From the NCBI GenBank assembly GCA_937132085.1, contig CAKZNV010000133.1, positions 1 to 51,721 of the forward strand: 51,721 nt of DNA, read 5' to 3'. Shown here piece by piece: positions 43,834 to 51,721 of this stretch (position 1 is the stretch's first letter; each line of letters begins with the position of its first letter). Source of the stretch: an uncultured Rubritalea sp. Its GTDB lineage: Bacteria; Verrucomicrobiota; Verrucomicrobiia; Verrucomicrobiales; Akkermansiaceae. The position numbers and the translations under genes are program-made. The notes beneath the pieces were generated by a model that worked only from the letters and a program-made list of their open reading frames with translations, was not told where the DNA came from and searched no databases.

Positions 43834-44640
43834 ATGGCAACAAAGAAGAAACAATCAACCTGGGCAATAGTGCTGACTATCGTGCTTTCACTAGCGGCTT
43901 GGTATATCAAGGGACAAGAGGATAAGAAACGTGAAAATGCTGGCTATGGTGATGAGGCTAAGAGCGAAAAATCTGCTAATTCTAGAGGTGCCCATTCTAG
44001 TTCAGTGTCTGATCGTCTTGCTCCACCTGATCAAGATTCAGGATCAAAACCAGCTATTTCTGGTGGACTAGTAAAATTTGTAGATAGAGATCTTCCAGAT
44101 AATTTACTACGTGAGCTCACTCCTGTAAAATTTAAGAATAGAGAGTTCGATGTGTTAAGGAACTGCACATTGATTGATCATAGAAATAATGATGGAGACA
44201 GTTTCCACGTAAAGCATAGTGGTGAGAAAACTGAGTTTCGTTTGTATTACGTAGATACACCAGAGAGTAGGAAGCACAAGCACAACGGTAAGCGTATCCA
44301 AGAACAGGGTGAATATTTTGGTGGTCTTAGTATGCAGGTCACAACTGAGGTGGGTAAAATTGCCAAATCTTTCGTCAAAGATTTACTAAAGAAGCCATTT
44401 ACGGTGGTGACGAAGTGGGAAGATGTTTATACGCCTGAGCGTAAATACTGCTACGTGATCGTGAAGTGGCAGGGGAGAGATGTTTACCTGCATGAATTGC
44501 TTGTTTTAAAAGGACTAGTGCGCATCAAGACGAGAGGTGCAGCTCTGCCTGATAATACGAATTACCATAATCAAAAGGCTAATATTCTCCGCATGGAAGC
44601 AAAGGTAAAAGCCGCCAAACTAGGAGTCTGGGGAATGTAG
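43834..44640 (+). CDS. Membrane-anchored thermonuclease (SNase)-like protein
   Basis: One N-terminal helix (about 10-25, [16 protein letters not shown]) anchors a polar linker and an SNase/OB-fold domain (about 105-268). The catalytic pattern is present: GDSF for metal binding, [12 protein letters not shown] supplying the Arg...Asp and Glu, and the second Arg in [10 protein letters not shown]. Typical of exported nucleases that degrade DNA or RNA at the cell surface. The long insertion between [11 protein letters not shown] and the ERKY strand is larger than in staphylococcal nuclease. Between the M23 peptidase and hisF with short gaps. Confidence 0.87.
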   Translation: MATKKKQSTWAIVLTIVLSLAAWYIKGQEDKKRENAGYGDEAKSEKSANSRGAHSSSVSDRLAPPDQDSGSKPAISGGLVKFVDRDLPDNLLRELTPVKFKNREFDVLRNCTLIDHRNNDGDSFHVKHSGEKTEFRLYYVDTPESRKHKHNGKRIQEQGEYFGGLSMQVTTEVGKIAKSFVKDLLKKPFTVVTKWEDVYTPERKYCYVIVKWQGRDVYLHELLVLKGLVRIKTRGAALPDNTNYHNQKANILRMEAKVKAAKLGVWGM

Positions 44641-44678
44641 TTCTTGTAGTTTCAGTTATAAATTTAAAAGAAAAAACG

Positions 44679-45446
44679 ATGTTAGCAAAACGTATTATAC
44701 CATGTCTGGATGTCACTAATGGCAGAGTAGTGAAGGGGACCAATTTTGTCGATCTAGTGGATGCAGGGGATCCTGTAGAAAGTGCCATTGCCTATAATGC
44801 TCAGGAAGCAGATGAGTTAGTGTTTCTAGACATTACAGCATCTAGTGATGGCCGTGAAACGATGGTAGATGTAGTTCGTAGAACTGCTGAGCATTGTTTC
44901 ATCCCTCTAACTGTAGGTGGCGGTATCCGCACTGTAGAGGACATGCGTAGGATGTTGCTGGCTGGAGCTGATAAGGTCGGTATGAATACGGCTGCTGTCG
45001 TGAATCCTGGTGTGATCGATGAAGGCGCTAAGGCGTTTGGCGATCAATGTATCGTGGTCGCTATCGATGCGAAACGTGATGCTGATGGTAAGTGGGGAGT
45101 TTACACACATGGAGGGAGGAAGCCTGTTGGACTGGATGCTCTGGAGTGGGCGAAGGAAGTTTATAATCGTGGTGCAGGTGAAATCCTACTGACAAGTATG
45201 GATGCGGATGGAACGAAGGATGGCTATGACATAGAGCTGACTGCTGCAGTGAGTGATGCAGTAGGAATACCAGTGATAGCGAGTGGTGGAGCAGGGAATT
45301 TACAACACATGGTAGATGTGCTAGAAGAAGGGAAAGCGGATGCCGTTTTGGCAGCTAGTATTTTCCACTTTGGTCAGCATACTGTGAGAGAAGCTAAGGA
45401 TTACTTTGCAGAGAGAAACATTCCTGTTAGACCGATGGTGAGGTAA
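44679..45446 (+). CDS. hisF: Imidazole glycerol phosphate synthase, cyclase subunit
   Basis: TIM-barrel subunit that closes the imidazole ring in histidine synthesis. [17 protein letters not shown] carries catalytic Asp11, VVAIDAKRD the second catalytic Asp. Other matches: [45 protein letters not shown] and VIASGGAG. The length of 255 residues is normal. The glutaminase partner hisH and other his genes are not nearby, so the pathway is scattered. The A-rich leader AAAAAACG before ATG is mirrored in the next gene. Confidence 0.96.
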   Translation: MLAKRIIPCLDVTNGRVVKGTNFVDLVDAGDPVESAIAYNAQEADELVFLDITASSDGRETMVDVVRRTAEHCFIPLTVGGGIRTVEDMRRMLLAGADKVGMNTAAVVNPGVIDEGAKAFGDQCIVVAIDAKRDADGKWGVYTHGGRKPVGLDALEWAKEVYNRGAGEILLTSMDADGTKDGYDIELTAAVSDAVGIPVIASGGAGNLQHMVDVLEEGKADAVLAASIFHFGQHTVREAKDYFAERNIPVRPMVR

Positions 45447-45475
45447 TCATTTGATAAAAATTTTAAAATAAAACG

Positions 45476-46576
45476 ATGTCTGAAGAAGTAAAACAAATCT
45501 ATCACTGCGACCGATGCGGTGAAGTCTTTAAGTCTACAATTAAGCCAGTTTCTGACCTGAAATGTAGCTCATGTGGAATGCCTCCAGTGAGAACAAGGTT
45601 TGCTCAGTTGACTGATATGCCAGCACTAGACCACGCAGCACTGGATCTAGATCATGGTGTGGCAGGAAAAGATGCTGCAGACTTCGTGTCTATGCAGCGC
45701 AGAGCGAAGCAGCGTAGGGCGATGGCGATGTATGCTGGGTGGGTAGTATTATTGCTAGTCATCGGCGGAGTGGGCTATTACGTAAAAGAACAAAACAGGA
45801 AAAAGAAAGATGAGAAGTCTCTGCTTTCGAGAGGTAGCTGGCAGTTTCAAGAACGTGAAAAGAAAGCAGCTAAAGAATGTGCTCGGACCTTTGGTAGATA
45901 CGCTCAAGCTACTACTGGTAACTCAAGGGCTCTCTATATGGCGGACGGGACAGACTATCTACTAGATATGCGTCGTTACTATAATAATCCTCTAAATAAT
46001 CTAGTGAAGTATGAGGCTGCAAATATGATCGAATATAGGCTAGAGGAGTCGAACGGACGTGAACGACTAGATGCCAAGTTTGAAATTCGAGAAGGTAAGG
46101 TGCTTAGAAAGCTTGAAGTTGTATTCTGGAAGCAAGATGATAAGTGGCTTGTAGATTGGGCTCACTTAGTGAGAATTGGTGAAATGCCATGGGGCGCCTT
46201 CTTGAATGATAATTCTATCACGATTCCTCAACGCTTTAGATTGTATTTCAGAGTTCCTAAGACAGAAGCTTCTGTGGTGGGCTATACTGACTTGGTGTTT
46301 GCCAAGCCGATAAACGATCACATTAAGCCGCACTTTATGCCTACGACTGTGTTGGTCAAAGATAACACACAGCTAAAACAAGATATTTTAAGGCATATGG
46401 AGGCGAAACAGAAACGCGGTTTTGATGATAATGATCAGATCTTGGGTAAAATGGATCCTAGCTTTATGGTGAGAGCTCTAGTTACTATTGGATACGAAGA
46501 CATCAAAGGTGAGAGACGACTCGTGTTGAAAGAGTTGAATCAAACTGATTGGCTTGCAGTGCCTAGGAAAAAGTAG
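45476..46576 (+). CDS. Zinc-ribbon, single-pass membrane protein of unknown function (paralogue B)
   Basis: Same build as the protein at 5856-6956. Zinc-knuckle cysteines at C11-x2-C14 and C30-x2-C33, a basic run, one membrane helix (about 85-103, YAGWVVLLLVIGGVGYYV) and an extracytoplasmic domain of about 260 residues. Both proteins are 366 residues and share the GG.GY end of the helix, a DW...V....E..W block and a DWL/SWL motif near the C terminus. Lies 30 bases after hisF; same A-rich leader. No enzyme motif. Function unknown. Its stop is one base from the convergent aroE stop. Confidence 0.82.
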   Translation: MSEEVKQIYHCDRCGEVFKSTIKPVSDLKCSSCGMPPVRTRFAQLTDMPALDHAALDLDHGVAGKDAADFVSMQRRAKQRRAMAMYAGWVVLLLVIGGVGYYVKEQNRKKKDEKSLLSRGSWQFQEREKKAAKECARTFGRYAQATTGNSRALYMADGTDYLLDMRRYYNNPLNNLVKYEAANMIEYRLEESNGRERLDAKFEIREGKVLRKLEVVFWKQDDKWLVDWAHLVRIGEMPWGAFLNDNSITIPQRFRLYFRVPKTEASVVGYTDLVFAKPINDHIKPHFMPTTVLVKDNTQLKQDILRHMEAKQKRGFDDNDQILGKMDPSFMVRALVTIGYEDIKGERRLVLKELNQTDWLAVPRKK

Positions 46577-46577
46577 C

Positions 46578-47459
46578 TTAAGAAGTAATCGCTCTGTGCA
46601 TCAAGCTGATGTCCGGAGTGCGCTCTGTCCAGATCTGAAATGAGATGGCGCCTTGGTGAATAAGCATTGATAGTCCATTGGATGTCTTGGCTCCAGCGCT
46701 CTCTGCTGCTCTTAGTAGCTCAGTCTTAGGTGGGCTATAGATAGCATCATAGACTAGGTGGTGAGGGCAGATGCTCTCTAGTGGAAACGGTGCTGCATCC
46801 TCTGGCTTCATGCCTAGTGATGTAGCATTGATGATGATCGTTACCCCTTTAGCTGCGTTACTTAGTTCTTCTGCTGAATTTCCTATGGTGTGGATGCTTG
46901 CTGCGTAATTATCACTGAGTTTCTGTGATAGATCGTCGAGCTTGCTAGCGGTTCTGTTAGAGAGATAGAGCTTATGACATCCTACTCTGGCTAGCTGGGT
47001 GGCGATGGCTTTTCCCGCACCCCCACCAGCGCCTAATAGTAGAATGTCTGAGCCTTTGATTGAGGTCTTGAAATCTTCCTCCAGTGCTTGGATCAGTCCA
47101 GGGCCATCGGTGTTGTCAGCTAGTATCTTACCGTCTTTAAAGTGGATGGTGTTCGCTACTCCAAGGGCTTTTACAGAATCAGAAATGACATGGCTATTCT
47201 CTCTAGCTTCAAGCTTGTGAGGGATAGTGACATTGCAACCTAAGAAGCCTAAGCCCTGCATGAGGGTGAAGGCTTCTGTTAGTTCGCCTGGCTTTAGCTC
47301 TAGGCGGATGTAGCTGATGTCGATGTTTAGCGCATCGAGTGCAGCTTGGTGCATCTGAGGCGATGCTGAGTGCGACACAGGATAACCTAAGACTGCTAGT
47401 TTAGCATTCTCAGGGAGTGAGTTTTCTCTCAGATCTGAAATTGTGTAAACGTGCTTCAT
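46578..47459 (-). CDS. aroE: Shikimate dehydrogenase
   Basis: NADPH-dependent reduction of 3-dehydroshikimate in aromatic amino acid synthesis. Motifs: GYPVSHSASPQMHQAAL, the catalytic lysine in NVTIPHKLEAREN, ADNTDGPGLIQAL, the nucleotide loop LLLGAGGGAGKAIATQLA, LYLSNRTASKLDD and NATSLGM. The length of 293 residues is slightly above the usual 270-280 because of an N-terminal extension. Its ATG overlaps the gltX stop by four bases, so it is translated from the same message as gltX. Confidence 0.94.
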   Translation of the reverse strand: MKHVYTISDLRENSLPENAKLAVLGYPVSHSASPQMHQAALDALNIDISYIRLELKPGELTEAFTLMQGLGFLGCNVTIPHKLEARENSHVISDSVKALGVANTIHFKDGKILADNTDGPGLIQALEEDFKTSIKGSDILLLGAGGGAGKAIATQLARVGCHKLYLSNRTASKLDDLSQKLSDNYAASIHTIGNSAEELSNAAKGVTIIINATSLGMKPEDAAPFPLESICPHHLVYDAIYSPPKTELLRAAESAGAKTSNGLSMLIHQGAISFQIWTERTPDISLMHRAITS

Positions 47460-48769
47460 GAGAGTTCTGATACGGCTCTTTGGACTCTGCGGATGCTTTC
47501 TTCTTGGCCTAGAATTTCTAGAATGACACCTAAGTCTGGTCCCCCAGACATGCCGCTGAGAGCGACACGGGTAGGGAACATGAGTTGACCTGGCTTAGCT
47601 CCATTTTCTTTAGCTGTGCTGCCGATCGTTGCTTTGGCTTCTGACCAGTCTGTTAGGGCGCTGAAGTTCGCTGTGAGTTTTTCTAACAGAGTTGCTGCTT
47701 GGTCATTCTTTTTGACCTTAGCCACTACTTCTGCATCGAATGGATAGTCAGCATCAGTGAAGAAAGCGATCTGTGCTGGGACTTCGCTGAGCAGTCTGAC
47801 CTTCTTTTGCACCGAAGCTGCGATTTGAGTGTAGTTTTCTCCGATAGGTAGGCCTGCCTCTGAGACATAAGGGAGTGCCGCTCCTGCGAATTGATCAGGA
47901 GTAAGGGCGAGGAGGTGCTGTTGGTTTACCCATGCACATTTTTCGATGTCGAACTTAGCTCCTGAGCGGTTGACGGAATCGAGGTCGAAGTTTTCGACCA
48001 ACTCGGACATGCTGAAAATTTCTTTATCACCTTTTGGCGACCAGCCTAGTAGAGCGATGTAGTTATTCACCGCTTCTGGGAGATAGCCGTGAGTGGTGTA
48101 TTCCTTGAGAGCTGCGCCTTGGTCACGCTTAGACATCTTGGAGCCATCTGGATTTAGAATCAATGGGATGTGGGCGAACTTAGGCGGCTCTACTCCGAAT
48201 GCTTCATAAAGCTGAAGGTGCTTCGGTGTGTTCATGAGGTGGTCTTCGCCTCGGATCACGTGAGTCATTTTCATCTCGATATCATCCACTACGTTTACGA
48301 AGTGGAAAACGAAGTCGCCATTGGAACGTTTGACGGTCATGTCTGGATTGATAGACTCGTCTGTGTAGTCGATAGTGATTTCTCCACAAACTAGGTCAGT
48401 CACAGTGACTGGCTTGCGATCGAAACGGAATCTCCAAGCACCGTCGTCCTCGTAGACTCGGCCAGCTGTTACTAGTTTCTGGAACCATTTTTCGTAAATT
48501 TCTTGGCGCTCAGATTGATTGTATGGGCCACAGTCTCCACCTTCGTTTGGGCCTTCGTCCGCATTCATACCTAGCCATTTTAGCCCAGAGTAGATGCCAG
48601 CGTGGGCGTCTGCTTTGTTACGTGCCTTGTCAGTGTCTTCCACTCTGAGGATGAATGCTCCGCCATGCTTACGAGCATAGAGCCAGTTAAATAATGCGGT
48701 GCGAGCTCCTCCGATGTGCAGGGAGCCAGTAGGCGATGGGGCGAAGCGGGTGCGGACTTGATTACTCAT
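47456..48769 (-). CDS. gltX: Glutamyl-tRNA synthetase
   Basis: Class I synthetase. RFAPSPTGSLHIGGARTALF includes the HIGG signature and KMSKRDQGAAL the KMSKS-like loop. Other blocks: FILRVEDTDKARN and VIRGEDHLMNTPKHLQLYEA. At 437 residues it is 30-40 shorter than most bacterial GluRS, mainly in the C-terminal anticodon region. Whether it charges only tRNA-Glu or also tRNA-Gln cannot be told by eye. The presence of asnS shows a direct route for Asn. First gene of a two-gene unit with aroE. Confidence 0.95.
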   Translation of the reverse strand: MSNQVRTRFAPSPTGSLHIGGARTALFNWLYARKHGGAFILRVEDTDKARNKADAHAGIYSGLKWLGMNADEGPNEGGDCGPYNQSERQEIYEKWFQKLVTAGRVYEDDGAWRFRFDRKPVTVTDLVCGEITIDYTDESINPDMTVKRSNGDFVFHFVNVVDDIEMKMTHVIRGEDHLMNTPKHLQLYEAFGVEPPKFAHIPLILNPDGSKMSKRDQGAALKEYTTHGYLPEAVNNYIALLGWSPKGDKEIFSMSELVENFDLDSVNRSGAKFDIEKCAWVNQQHLLALTPDQFAGAALPYVSEAGLPIGENYTQIAASVQKKVRLLSEVPAQIAFFTDADYPFDAEVVAKVKKNDQAATLLEKLTANFSALTDWSEAKATIGSTAKENGAKPGQLMFPTRVALSGMSGGPDLGVILEILGQEESIRRVQRAVSELS

Positions 48770-48853
48770 GTAGGGGAGTCAATATTTTCTAGTATAAATT
48801 GCAACGTGAAATTTTCTTTTTACAGAGTGATGTGAGCCTGTAGGATCACGCTT

Positions 48854-50167
48854 ATGAAGAAAATTGCTGCACATTGGCAGATTATCATCGCACTTGTGAC
48901 CTCGGTCATCGTGGCGACATTGTTGAAACAGATGGGTGATACACCTGAAGTAGCCCTCATTTTGAAGATCTGTAATCTCGCTGGAGATCTATTTATGCAG
49001 GCATTGAAGATGATCATTGTGCCTCTTGTGGTGTCATCGATTATTGCGGGCTTGGCTGGGATGGCTGGATTCGAGGGCTTTAAACGTATGGGGTTGAAGA
49101 CGTTGGGGTTCTATCTGCTTACGACTTTAAGTGCGGTTGTTCTAGGTTTGATTATTGTCAATGCGATGGAGCCAGGTTTAGTGGACGGTAAGCCAAATGC
49201 GGAGCTTCGTCAGGTATTTGATAACTCTGCAGAGAGTATCTCGGCTGCGGATAAGGGGAGATTTGAAGAAGGCCAGCAGGATAAAGCGAGCGACTGGACT
49301 ACGATCTTTAAAAGGATGCTACCATCAAATATTATTAAAGCAGGTGCTGAAGGCCAGTTGTTAGGTCTGCTGGTGTTTAGTTTGATCTTCGGGATAGCGA
49401 TGACTCGGTTCCCGCTGGATCAGATGGCTCCGCTGAGAAATTTCTTCCAAGGGCTGAATGATGTGATGATTAAGATTACTCAATGGATCATGGTCTGTGC
49501 GCCTATCGGTATCTTCGGAATGATGGTGAATACCGTTTATAAAAATGGAGCTTCTGTGTTTCAAGAACTGGGACCTTATTTTGTGACTGTGCTGATCGCT
49601 CTGGCTCTACATCTATTTGTCGTCTTACCTCTTATCCTGAAAGTGGTTGGTAAGATAAATCCTTTGGATCATTTCAGAGCTATGAAGACTGCGCTTCTGA
49701 CTGCGTTCTCAACAGCTAGCTCGTCTGCTACTCTACCTGTGACGATGCGCTGTGTGCAGGATAATGCGGGTGTCAGCAAGACTACCGCTAGCTTCACTCT
49801 TCCTCTCGGGGCGACTGTGAATATGGATGGAACAGCGCTTTATGAATGTATTGCGGTGATTTTTGTGGCGCAGGTGATGGATTTCCAGATGGATCTAGCT
49901 GCGCAAATGATCGTGGTGATTTCAGCTCTGCTTACGAGTATCGGGGTCGCTGGTGTGCCGTCGGCATCGATGGTAGCTATCTTAATTATCATGAATAACT
50001 CTAATATCCCTGGAGCCAATAATGCGATCTATGCATTGTTCGTAGTCGATAGATTATTAGACATGAGTCGCACTGCGGTGAATGTGTTTGGTGACTCTTG
50101 CGCAGCGGTAGTGATCGCTAAGAGTGAAGGTGAGCAGTTATATGTGAAAGAGAACGAAGCTTTTTAG
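48854..50167 (+). CDS. Dicarboxylate/amino acid:cation symporter (DAACS family)
   Basis: Sodium- or proton-coupled transporter for glutamate, aspartate or C4-dicarboxylates in the inner membrane. About eight helices plus two re-entrant hairpins: the first hairpin serine-rich motif TASSSATLPVT and the second-half NMDGTALYECI are both intact, as is the DRLLDMSRTAVNVFGD block that binds substrate. The length of 437 residues is typical. Substrate (Glu/Asp versus succinate) is not decidable by eye. rnhB follows three bases after the stop. Confidence 0.93.
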   Translation: MKKIAAHWQIIIALVTSVIVATLLKQMGDTPEVALILKICNLAGDLFMQALKMIIVPLVVSSIIAGLAGMAGFEGFKRMGLKTLGFYLLTTLSAVVLGLIIVNAMEPGLVDGKPNAELRQVFDNSAESISAADKGRFEEGQQDKASDWTTIFKRMLPSNIIKAGAEGQLLGLLVFSLIFGIAMTRFPLDQMAPLRNFFQGLNDVMIKITQWIMVCAPIGIFGMMVNTVYKNGASVFQELGPYFVTVLIALALHLFVVLPLILKVVGKINPLDHFRAMKTALLTAFSTASSSATLPVTMRCVQDNAGVSKTTASFTLPLGATVNMDGTALYECIAVIFVAQVMDFQMDLAAQMIVVISALLTSIGVAGVPSASMVAILIIMNNSNIPGANNAIYALFVVDRLLDMSRTAVNVFGDSCAAVVIAKSEGEQLYVKENEAF

Positions 50168-50170
50168 AGG

Positions 50171-50788
50171 ATGCCTGATTTAGAATACGAACAAGCGGCG
50201 ATCAAAGCCGGACATAAGCTCATCGCAGGTGTGGACGAGGCTGGACGTGGTCCATTAGCTGGGCCTGTATCTGCGGCAGCAGTGATATTGCCTAAAGGTT
50301 ATTCTCATCCATTGTTAGATGATTCCAAAAAGCTCAGTGAGAAGAAGCGAGAGCTTATCTACGAGGACATTGTGAGTGATAAACGTATCCGCTGGGCGCA
50401 TAGTTTTGCCGAGTCAGATGAGGTCGATACCATCAATGTTCTCAAAGCCACTCATGCCGCCATGGCTAGAGCAGTGAAGCAGCTAGGTGAGCCTAGTGTC
50501 TATGCTCTGATCGATGGGCTACCTGTGAAAAACTTCCCATTTGAGTCAGAGGGAATCGTCAAAGGTGATGGCAAAAGTTTATCGATAGCAGCGGCAAGTA
50601 TCATTGCCAAAGTGACCCGAGACAGAAAGATGCTAGAATATGCTGAGCAATTCCCAGAATACGGATTCGAACGTCACAAAGGCTACGGAACAAAATTCCA
50701 TCTAGAAGCTCTCCGCAAGCATGGCCCAGTCAGCATTCACCGTCAGTCATTCGCTCCAGTAGCCCAGCTGAGCTTGAAGCTAGATTAG
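50171..50788 (+). CDS. rnhB: Ribonuclease HII
   Basis: Removes ribonucleotides and RNA from DNA hybrids. The four acidic residues can be located: Asp and Glu in AGVDEAGRGPLAGP, Asp in YALIDGLPV and the C-terminal Asp in IAKVTRDRKM. LLDDSKKLSEKKRE is the substrate-binding block. The length of 205 residues is normal. It begins three bases after the transporter stop; the AGAGG directly touching the ATG is too close to act as a normal ribosome site. Probably co-transcribed with the symporter. Confidence 0.96.
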   Translation: MPDLEYEQAAIKAGHKLIAGVDEAGRGPLAGPVSAAAVILPKGYSHPLLDDSKKLSEKKRELIYEDIVSDKRIRWAHSFAESDEVDTINVLKATHAAMARAVKQLGEPSVYALIDGLPVKNFPFESEGIVKGDGKSLSIAAASIIAKVTRDRKMLEYAEQFPEYGFERHKGYGTKFHLEALRKHGPVSIHRQSFAPVAQLSLKLD

Positions 50789-50968
50789 ATTGTGTAGTTC
50801 CTCAAACATTCTCTAACTGACTACATATTATTGTATGGAGAGGATCGCGTAGGGTTTTAGAAGGGAGTAGTTAGACATTGTTTATACACAGTGACTTATA
50901 TGATCTTAAGTTCGGATCAGTGAATTAGACGTGTATTTTTCTAGGCTGTATTATTAGATGCATCCGTC
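50789..50968. other. Non-coding gap after rnhB
   Basis: A/T-rich sequence without an open frame, tRNA or clear promoter. Together with the hairpin that follows it makes a 298-base gap before the RHS gene. Confidence 0.6.
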
Positions 50969-51021
50969 GTCTAACAAAAGCGAATAAATTTGGCTGTGGC
51001 CATGTTTTCGAATTGTTAGTT
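50969..51021 (+). other. Imperfect hairpin, attC-like candidate
   Basis: GTCTAAC (50969-50975) and GTTAGTT (51015-51021) resemble the outer boxes (RYYYAAC / GTTRRRY, one mismatch in the second) of integron attC sites. The arms pair as CTAACAA/TTGTTAG, CGAA/TTCG and TGGC/GCCA with asymmetric bulges. It is at the short end of attC lengths and no integrase is visible, so it may just be a hairpin. Confidence 0.25.
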
Positions 51022-51086
51022 GTTTAAAAAATGCTTCATCTGTAACCATCAATTCTGTGTCTAAATTCTCAATCTCTTTTCCTAAT

Positions 51087-51721
51087 ATGAGGAAGAAACT
51101 TCCTGAGGTGCTGCGCCAGATTGACAGTATTAAGTTTGCTTATCAAGGCATCATCGACTCACAGGGTAAGGATTTACCTCAGATGGAGAAAGCGAAGCTT
51201 CAGCCTAAGCCGTTCGCTAGTCTACTAAAAGCGAAAGACAACTTCTCCTTCGCAGCTTCACAAGTCCTAACCTCCACCAACGCTGACGCTGAAACTACTA
51301 CCAACGTTTACGACGTAAGAAGTAGACTAGCTAGCAGCACGGATGCCAATAACATCACCACCGACTACACCTACGACGCCAACAACAACCTAGTCACACT
51401 ATCAGACGGCAAAGGCAACGAGCGTCACTGGTTCTTCGATGCACGTAACCTCAATGTAACGAAAGTTTACCCAGGCAGCGCAGGAAATGACTTCTACACT
51501 CAGAACTTCGACGCCCTCGGAAGAGTAAGCATCAAGGTCGACCAGATCGGCACCACCTGCACTATGATTTATGACCTAGCAGGCCGCATGATTGAAAAAC
51601 AATACCACACCGGAGCCACACCAGCTCAAGGAGGAATCGTAGTCCAAGGCCCAACACTAGAATCAACCGACACCTTCAGCTACGACGCAGCAAGCCGTCT
51701 AACAGCGACTAACAAAGGCCG
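51087..51721 (+). CDS. RHS/YD-repeat protein, 5' part (runs off the window)
   Basis: Open from ATG 51087 to the window end (211 codons so far), with no stop. From about residue 65 the sequence shows YD-type repeats: TTNVYDVRSRLASS, TTDYTYDANNNLVTLSDGKG, FFDARNLN, NFDALGRVS, IYDLAGRMIEKQY and SYDAASRLTA. These build the shell of RHS proteins, which often carry a C-terminal toxin. The first about 60 residues are unlike RHS repeats, there is no signal peptide, and the base composition changes near 51240 toward C- and A-rich sense codons. This may be a rearranged RHS gene rather than an intact one. Any toxin tip lies beyond the window. Confidence 0.75.
   Translation, partial: MRKKLPEVLRQIDSIKFAYQGIIDSQGKDLPQMEKAKLQPKPFASLLKAKDNFSFAASQVLTSTNADAETTTNVYDVRSRLASSTDANNITTDYTYDANNNLVTLSDGKGNERHWFFDARNLNVTKVYPGSAGNDFYTQNFDALGRVSIKVDQIGTTCTMIYDLAGRMIEKQYHTGATPAQGGIVVQGPTLESTDTFSYDAASRLTATNKG

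Overview
This is a chromosomal stretch of about 45% GC (by-eye estimate) from a Gram-negative, most likely marine, polysaccharide-degrading bacterium. The best guess is Verrucomicrobiota, Rubritalea-like. The guess rests on the mix of genes: secreted GH20 hexosaminidases, a Cys-type sulfatase fused to a beta-propeller glycosidase, a PhoD-like phosphatase, an autotransporter barrel, MlaF/MlaD lipid transport, GYF_2 and zinc-ribbon membrane proteins, a TIR/beta-propeller protein and RHS repeats. Housekeeping genes (asnS, gltX, pyk, cysK, hisF, aroE, leuD, hemF, rnhB, uppP, mtnP, rsuA, tatA) are scattered singly or in short runs. No rRNA, tRNA, CRISPR array, transposase or integrase was seen.

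Layout. 1-2 kb: the 3' end of an unknown gene, then a complete DarT/DarG DNA ADP-ribosylation toxin-antitoxin pair on the minus strand. 2-9.5 kb: a MidA-like methyltransferase diverging from a class A penicillin-binding protein whose transpeptidase active site looks destroyed, then a zinc-ribbon membrane protein and a conserved unknown protein paired with a compact N-acetylglutamate synthase. 9.4-13.2 kb (minus): endonuclease/exonuclease/phosphatase-fold lipoprotein, tatA, an EamA transporter and asnS. 13.3-22.5 kb: a glycan/phosphate scavenging block with two unrelated-looking GH20 enzymes, PhnA/YjdM, a PhoD-like phosphatase and mtnP. 22.6-29.8 kb: a small membrane protein, an autotransporter, a HEAT-VWA protein, cysK, pyk and a DUF1853 protein. 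29.8-36.4 kb: CAP-domain lipoprotein, rsuA, GYF_2 membrane protein, hemF, a lipoprotein, leuD, mlaF and mlaD. 36.4-42.2 kb: the sulfatase fusion and a 1034-residue TIR protein. 42.3-50.8 kb: uppP, M23 peptidase, SNase-like nuclease, hisF, a second zinc-ribbon membrane protein, aroE/gltX, a dicarboxylate symporter and rnhB. The window ends in an RHS/YD-repeat gene that runs off the edge.

Most noteworthy: the loss of SxxK and SxN in the penicillin-binding protein while KTG is kept; the TIR-transmembrane-propeller protein; the sulfatase/propeller fusion; two equal-length zinc-ribbon membrane paralogues 39 kb apart; a factor-independent terminator lying inside the start of a coding region; a 12-mer shared by two neighbouring candidate promoters; a possible attC-like hairpin before the RHS gene; a high density of the tetranucleotide CTAG; and a general lack of Shine-Dalgarno sequences. 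Nothing here is clearly a wholly new system. The TIR protein, the paired unknown/argA genes and the zinc-ribbon family are the best leads.
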